This document shows, piece by piece, positions 60,804 through 64,000 of a stretch of DNA of 64,000 nucleotides. Within the stretch, counting starts at the first letter, position 1, and the number at the start of each line of letters is the position of its first letter. Made by a program: the position numbers and the translations under genes. The notes beneath the pieces were generated by a model that saw only the letters and a program-made list of their open reading frames with translations, made no database searches and was not told the DNA's origin. The stretch spans positions 1-64,000 of the forward strand of contig JAZKBN010000012.1 of the NCBI GenBank assembly GCA_040388605.1, written 5' to 3'. Source of the stretch: JAZKBN01 sp040388605 (GTDB lineage: Bacteria; Bacteroidota; Bacteroidia; Cytophagales; Flexibacteraceae).

Positions 60804-62444
60804 TTAGTTCTTAGCGCCTTTTTCAACTTTGGCTGCCTTGTCCCAAAGTTTCATGGCCTGCTGCAAAACATCATCGTTCTGGCTGTAAACTGAATAGAAG
60901 CCTTCTTCACGCCATACGCCGCGTGCTATAAAAGCCTTAATGGTATTGTTAATTGCTTTTTCCGAACGCTTGAACTGTACCTCGTTATTGGGTACACCTG
61001 CTTTAACAGCAGCATCGGTAATCTGCTTCAACATTTCAGGGCTTAGGCTGAAACTTTTTGAATACTTCTCAAGACCCATTTTTTCAAGCTCGGCGCGGTT
61101 GCTGTTGCTGTATTCAAGGGCGTACTCGCGCAATACGTTTTTGTTCAGCAATTGCGCATAGTAACGGGTAGATTGTGAGGTATCGAGTCCTACAAAAATA
61201 TCAGGCATAATACCGCCGCCGCCATATACCGTACGACCGTTCACCGTTTTATATTTCAGCGAGTCGTTGAAGTGAATGCTGTCGGCATGGAAGAATTCGC
61301 CGTGCTCATAGCGGGTTTCATAGTCGCGGTCGTAATCGGCATCGCCTTTAATGTATGGCTTTTGAATGCTGCGCCCGGTTGGGGTGTAGTAGCGGCTTAT
61401 GGTGAGGCGAAGCTCAGAACCGTCGCTTAGGGGTTTAGGTAACTGCACAAGGCCTTTACCAAAACTGCGGCGACCTACAATAAGCGCCCTGTCGTTATCC
61501 TGCAAGGCACCGCTTACAATTTCTGATGCGGATGCTGAACCCTCGTTAATAAGAACTATAACCGGTCCGTGCTCAAAATTGCCGTTTACGGTGCTGCGGT
61601 GGCTTTGGTCGTAACGCCCGTTTTTGCTTTTGGTGTAAACAATCATGCGGTTGGCGGGCAGGAATTCATCGGCCATGCGAACGGCTTTATCCATATAGCC
61701 GCCGGGGTTATCACGCAGGTCAAGCACCATGCGTTTCATGCCTGCAGCCTGCAGCTTATCAAGGGCAGCCTTAAACTCATCATAAGTGGTGGCAGAGAAC
61801 CTGCTTACCCGAATGAAACCGGTTTGCTTATCTACCATGAAGGCAACTTCCACGCTGTGTGTGGGTATTTTATCGCGGGTTATGGTGAAATCAAGGTCTT
61901 TGCGCTCACCGCGACGGCGAATGCCCACATGCACTTTGGTTCCTTTGGGTCCGCGCAGCTTTTTCATTACATCTTTATTTGTAATGCCTATGCCGGCCAC
62001 CTTAATACCGTCTACAGTTACAATTTTATCGCCGCTGCGTACGCCTACCGCTTCAGATGGTCCGCCGGAAAGGGCTGTAACCACATCAATGGTATCTTTA
62101 AGTATAAGAAACTCAATGCCTACACCGTCGAAATTACCTTCAAGGGGTTCGTTGGCAGCCTGTACTTCCTTAGCCGGTATGTATACCGAGTGCGGATCAA
62201 GGCGATCGAGCATTTGGCTGATGCTGTATTCGGTGAGCTCGTTAACGTTAACAGAGTCAACGTATTCACGATCTACCAAAGACATTACCTCCTGGAAACG
62301 ACGCACATTGAGCGCTACGTTTTCAGGGTTGCCCGAAGTTTTGCCGGGAAACATTTTGGCGCCTATAAGAATGCCGCCCGCAAGGGTGACAGCAATAATG
62401 AGGGGCATACCTATTTGTATGCCTGTATTCCGAATTTTCTCCAC
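60804..62444 (-). CDS. C-terminal processing peptidase, S41 family
   Basis: A 546-residue periplasmic serine protease (CTP/tail-specific type). It has a short N-terminal hydrophobic anchor (GMPLIIAVTLAGGILIGAKM), a PDZ domain (about 85-170, GVGIEFLILKDTIDVVTALSGGP and SGDKIVTVDGIKVAG), and a peptidase core with LDLRDNPGGYM, the nucleophile serine in INEGSASASEIVSGAL and the lysine base in VGRRSFGKGLVQLP. A C-terminal extension of about 190 residues follows. The start is GTG at 62444. Role: trimming or clearing periplasmic proteins. Confidence 0.94.
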   Translation of the reverse strand: MEKIRNTGIQIGMPLIIAVTLAGGILIGAKMFPGKTSGNPENVALNVRRFQEVMSLVDREYVDSVNVNELTEYSISQMLDRLDPHSVYIPAKEVQAANEPLEGNFDGVGIEFLILKDTIDVVTALSGGPSEAVGVRSGDKIVTVDGIKVAGIGITNKDVMKKLRGPKGTKVHVGIRRRGERKDLDFTITRDKIPTHSVEVAFMVDKQTGFIRVSRFSATTYDEFKAALDKLQAAGMKRMVLDLRDNPGGYMDKAVRMADEFLPANRMIVYTKSKNGRYDQSHRSTVNGNFEHGPVIVLINEGSASASEIVSGALQDNDRALIVGRRSFGKGLVQLPKPLSDGSELRLTISRYYTPTGRSIQKPYIKGDADYDRDYETRYEHGEFFHADSIHFNDSLKYKTVNGRTVYGGGGIMPDIFVGLDTSQSTRYYAQLLNKNVLREYALEYSNSNRAELEKMGLEKYSKSFSLSPEMLKQITDAAVKAGVPNNEVQFKRSEKAINNTIKAFIARGVWREEGFYSVYSQNDDVLQQAMKLWDKAAKVEKGAKN

Positions 62445-63499
62445 GCTGAAGATTGTTGCCGGGAAATATTTTAAAATAAATCTTGATTGAAATCCGCCGG
62501 ACTGCTTTATATTAGGAGCATAATGCCTGCCAAATTATCCGTCAGTACCCGTAACGATTGCCAAAGGTATAACGAAAATCATAAAATAGTGTTTTACTGT
62601 TATATGACAGGCAGAAACTCTTAGCTGACCGGCATAATACAGCATATCAATTCACGGCCTTATCCCGGTTTGTGGATGGTTTGAGGCAATACTTAAAAAT
62701 CGGGAAGCCGGTTTTGCCTCTTTGAGCGTATTCATCCTCTATATAGGCTCTTATGCTTAAAACAATTTAAGGCCGGTAATTGTATTTATATTCCCTTGCA
62801 GCCTGGCCTTTAATCTGTACTATTTACCGGTGGGCCCGGGCCATTGGCAGGAGATTAAATTATTGAACAAAGCGCCGCTTTGAGAGTTCTGTTATCAGGT
62901 GCAGTTTAAAACCTGCCTTATACCGGAATCGCTATAAGGGCTTTGAAAACAGCACAGAATTTTAAGCCGGTTGTGTAAGCCGCTTATTGAAAACCGGCTC
63001 GAAATTTTCAGTATCGGGGCAGCCATACAAAACAGAGGTTTTAAAGGCCGAAAACTTCTTGATCGTGTTTTATCAAGCCTGATTGCAGCCGAAAAGCGGT
63101 CTTTATAAAACCGGCCTTTCTTAAAAAAACGCCTGCTGCCGGCAACGCTTTCAGTGAAGGCGGCGAATAATTTAGCTGCCAAATACTTAGGCCGGAAACA
63201 GCCTGGAAACAGTGAAATTATACACCCTGTACCCCGGCCCAAAAAGCAGGGGCCCGGGAAAAAATTTAAAAAAAATTTCCGTTTTGGGGCCTGCTGATTA
63301 TCAGGCGAAAACAAAATGAAAAGGCATAAAATGCAGTGCTCAGGTACTTGTTTCCAAGCTCAAAGCAATTGGCAGCCTTGCAAATGCAAATGAAAATTCT
63401 GACCTTTCAGGTCCAATAGAATCAAATTAATCGGCTGATTATCAGCTGCTAATAATATACTTTATATAAAGTTCTTCATTAAACCAGCCCAACAGGAGT
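62445..63499. other. 1.05-kb spacer between the S41 protease and nrdA
   Basis: No open frame here looks like a gene; the longest (62895-63314, minus) is rich in Phe, Arg and Pro with no family pattern. The GC content is closer to coding DNA than in other spacers, with frequent CCGGC/GCCGG elements. The right end carries two palindromes (63434-63446, 63459-63472) close to nrdA. It may be a decayed gene or a regulatory region; I cannot tell. Confidence 0.5.
63434..63472. promoter_or_regulatory. Two palindromes upstream of nrdA
   Basis: GCTGATTATCAGC (63434-63446) is a perfect 6-1-6 palindrome, and ACTTTATATAAAGT (63459-63472) is a perfect 14-bp palindrome ending 27 bp before the nrdA ATG. Their centres are about 25 bp apart. 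They are candidate binding sites of one or two regulators of ribonucleotide reductase; they do not match the standard NrdR box pair. Confidence 0.6.
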
Positions 63500-64000
63500 A
63501 TGTACGTTGTAAAAAGAGACGGCCGGCACGAAAGTGTTAAATTCGATAAGATTACCGCCCGCATAGACAAGCTGTGCTATGGCCTCGACATGAACTTCAT
63601 AGATCCGCCGGAAGTTGCCAAGAAGGTAATAGACGGTATTTACGATGGTGTTACCACCGTGGAGCTTGATAACCTGGCCGCCGAAACAGCAGCCAGCATG
63701 ACCACTAAACACCCTGATTATGCCATTCTTGCCGCCCGTATTGCGGTATCGAACCTGCATAAAATCACGAGTAAATCTTTCAGCAACACTGTAAAGCGCC
63801 TCTACACATACACTGATCCCAAGACCGGCGAAAACGCCTCTTTGATCAGCAAGGAAACCTACGAGGTTGTTAAGAAAAACGCGGCCCTGCTTGATTCAAG
63901 CATCATATATGATCGCGATTTCGGCTACGATTATTTCGGCTTTAAAACCCTTGAGCGCAGCTACCTGCTACGTGTTGAAGGCAAGGTAATTGAGCGTCCC
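63500..64000 (+). CDS. nrdA: Ribonucleoside-diphosphate reductase alpha subunit, 3' end outside the window
   Basis: Only the first 167 residues are visible; the frame runs to the window edge. It starts MYVVKRDGRHESVKFDKI, the ATP-cone of class Ia reductases (about residues 1-92, with DKLCYGLDMNFIDPPEVA and AAETAASMTTKHPDYAILAARIAVSNLHK), which carries the allosteric activity site. The following NTVKRLYTY and IIYDRDFGYDYFGFKTLERSYLL begin the catalytic domain. It makes deoxyribonucleotides with a separate beta subunit. The start is supported by an ATG with AGGAG directly in front of it (63494-63498). The palindromes at 63434-63472 suggest regulation. Confidence 0.95.
   Translation, partial: MYVVKRDGRHESVKFDKITARIDKLCYGLDMNFIDPPEVAKKVIDGIYDGVTTVELDNLAAETAASMTTKHPDYAILAARIAVSNLHKITSKSFSNTVKRLYTYTDPKTGENASLISKETYEVVKKNAALLDSSIIYDRDFGYDYFGFKTLERSYLLRVEGKVIERP

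Noticed and set aside
62895..63314. 139-codon minus-strand frame upstream of nrdA
   Set aside because: Odd composition (Phe, Arg, Pro), no conserved pattern, no promoter.
63434..63472. Palindromes before nrdA as an NrdR box pair
   Set aside because: Sequence and phase do not match the NrdR consensus, and the centre spacing of about 25 bp does not fit the usual tandem boxes.
1..64000. CRISPR array, insertion sequence, prophage or rRNA operon
   Set aside because: No regular spaced repeats, transposase, integrase, phage structural gene or rRNA sequence was seen.
1..64000. Known riboswitches (cobalamin, TPP, SAM) upstream of metabolic genes
   Set aside because: No conserved riboswitch cores were recognised upstream of metF or others by reading; a covariance-model search could still find one.

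Overview
The window is a chromosomal segment of a member of the Bacteroidota, most like the Chitinophagales/Sphingobacteriales side of the phylum. The evidence is two large secreted proteins with type IX secretion (T9SS) sorting tails, the gliding lipoprotein GldB, a Bacteroidota-type primary sigma factor without the long region 1.1, menaquinone synthesis, and repeated TAnnTTTG -7 boxes (several with TTG about 19-21 nt upstream) in place of E. coli-type promoters. Shine-Dalgarno sites are mostly absent. Most of the window is ordinary core genome with short spacers. Three runs of 10 Ns mark assembly gaps; one breaks the reading frame of rpoD.

Layout. 1-3065: end of a glycosyltransferase gene, then 2.1 kb of AT-rich DNA without a convincing gene. 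3066-9191: threonylcarbamoyl-AMP synthase, rpoD, a metallo-beta-lactamase-fold hydrolase, a hybrid-sensor-like histidine kinase of the HisKA_2 type, and a pirin. 9274-11589: first T9SS cargo protein, with IPT/TIG repeats. 12136-18523: VOC protein, gyrB, an rRNA-methyltransferase-like protein, a bifunctional nuclease, etfA/etfB. 18706-22963: TPR protein, then the rpsP-rimM-trmD-rplS ribosome operon and a class III aminotransferase. 23086-29094: GH127-like secreted protein, MFS transporter, Mpl muropeptide ligase. 29319-34963: dnaB, an AT-rich orphan gene, rpoN, a PAP2-like membrane protein, metF. 35035-35853: a small two-gene cassette of unknown function. 35944-40317: ftsH and rsfS divergent from birA, and an FkbM-like protein. 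40779-45971: a 1730-residue LamG-containing T9SS cargo. 46496-46699: tRNA-Gly and tRNA-Leu as a complete transcription unit. 46803-59803: YfhO-like membrane protein, gldB, homogentisate dioxygenase, rbfA, hsp20, a CorC-type transporter, menC, a TrkH-like transporter, heptose-7-phosphate kinase, an aspartate-type aminotransferase. 60065-60536: a BrnT-like toxin-antitoxin pair whose second gene encodes only 54 residues. 60804-64000: a C-terminal processing protease, 1 kb of non-coding DNA, and the start of nrdA.

Functional links: information processing (gyrB, dnaB, rpoD, rpoN, rpsP operon, rsfS, rbfA, tRNAs), envelope building and secretion (Mpl, heptose kinase, YfhO, GldB, two T9SS cargoes, CTP protease), and respiration (etfAB, menC). 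The most notable non-standard signals are the two small gene pairs, a perfect 19-bp hairpin inside the start of the gene after rpoN, a 17-bp palindrome exactly between the -33 and -7 boxes of the tRNA operon, paired palindromes in front of nrdA, a tandem palindrome in front of the pirin gene, a palindrome in the rpsP leader, and a GH127 protein in which the expected catalytic cysteine is a serine.
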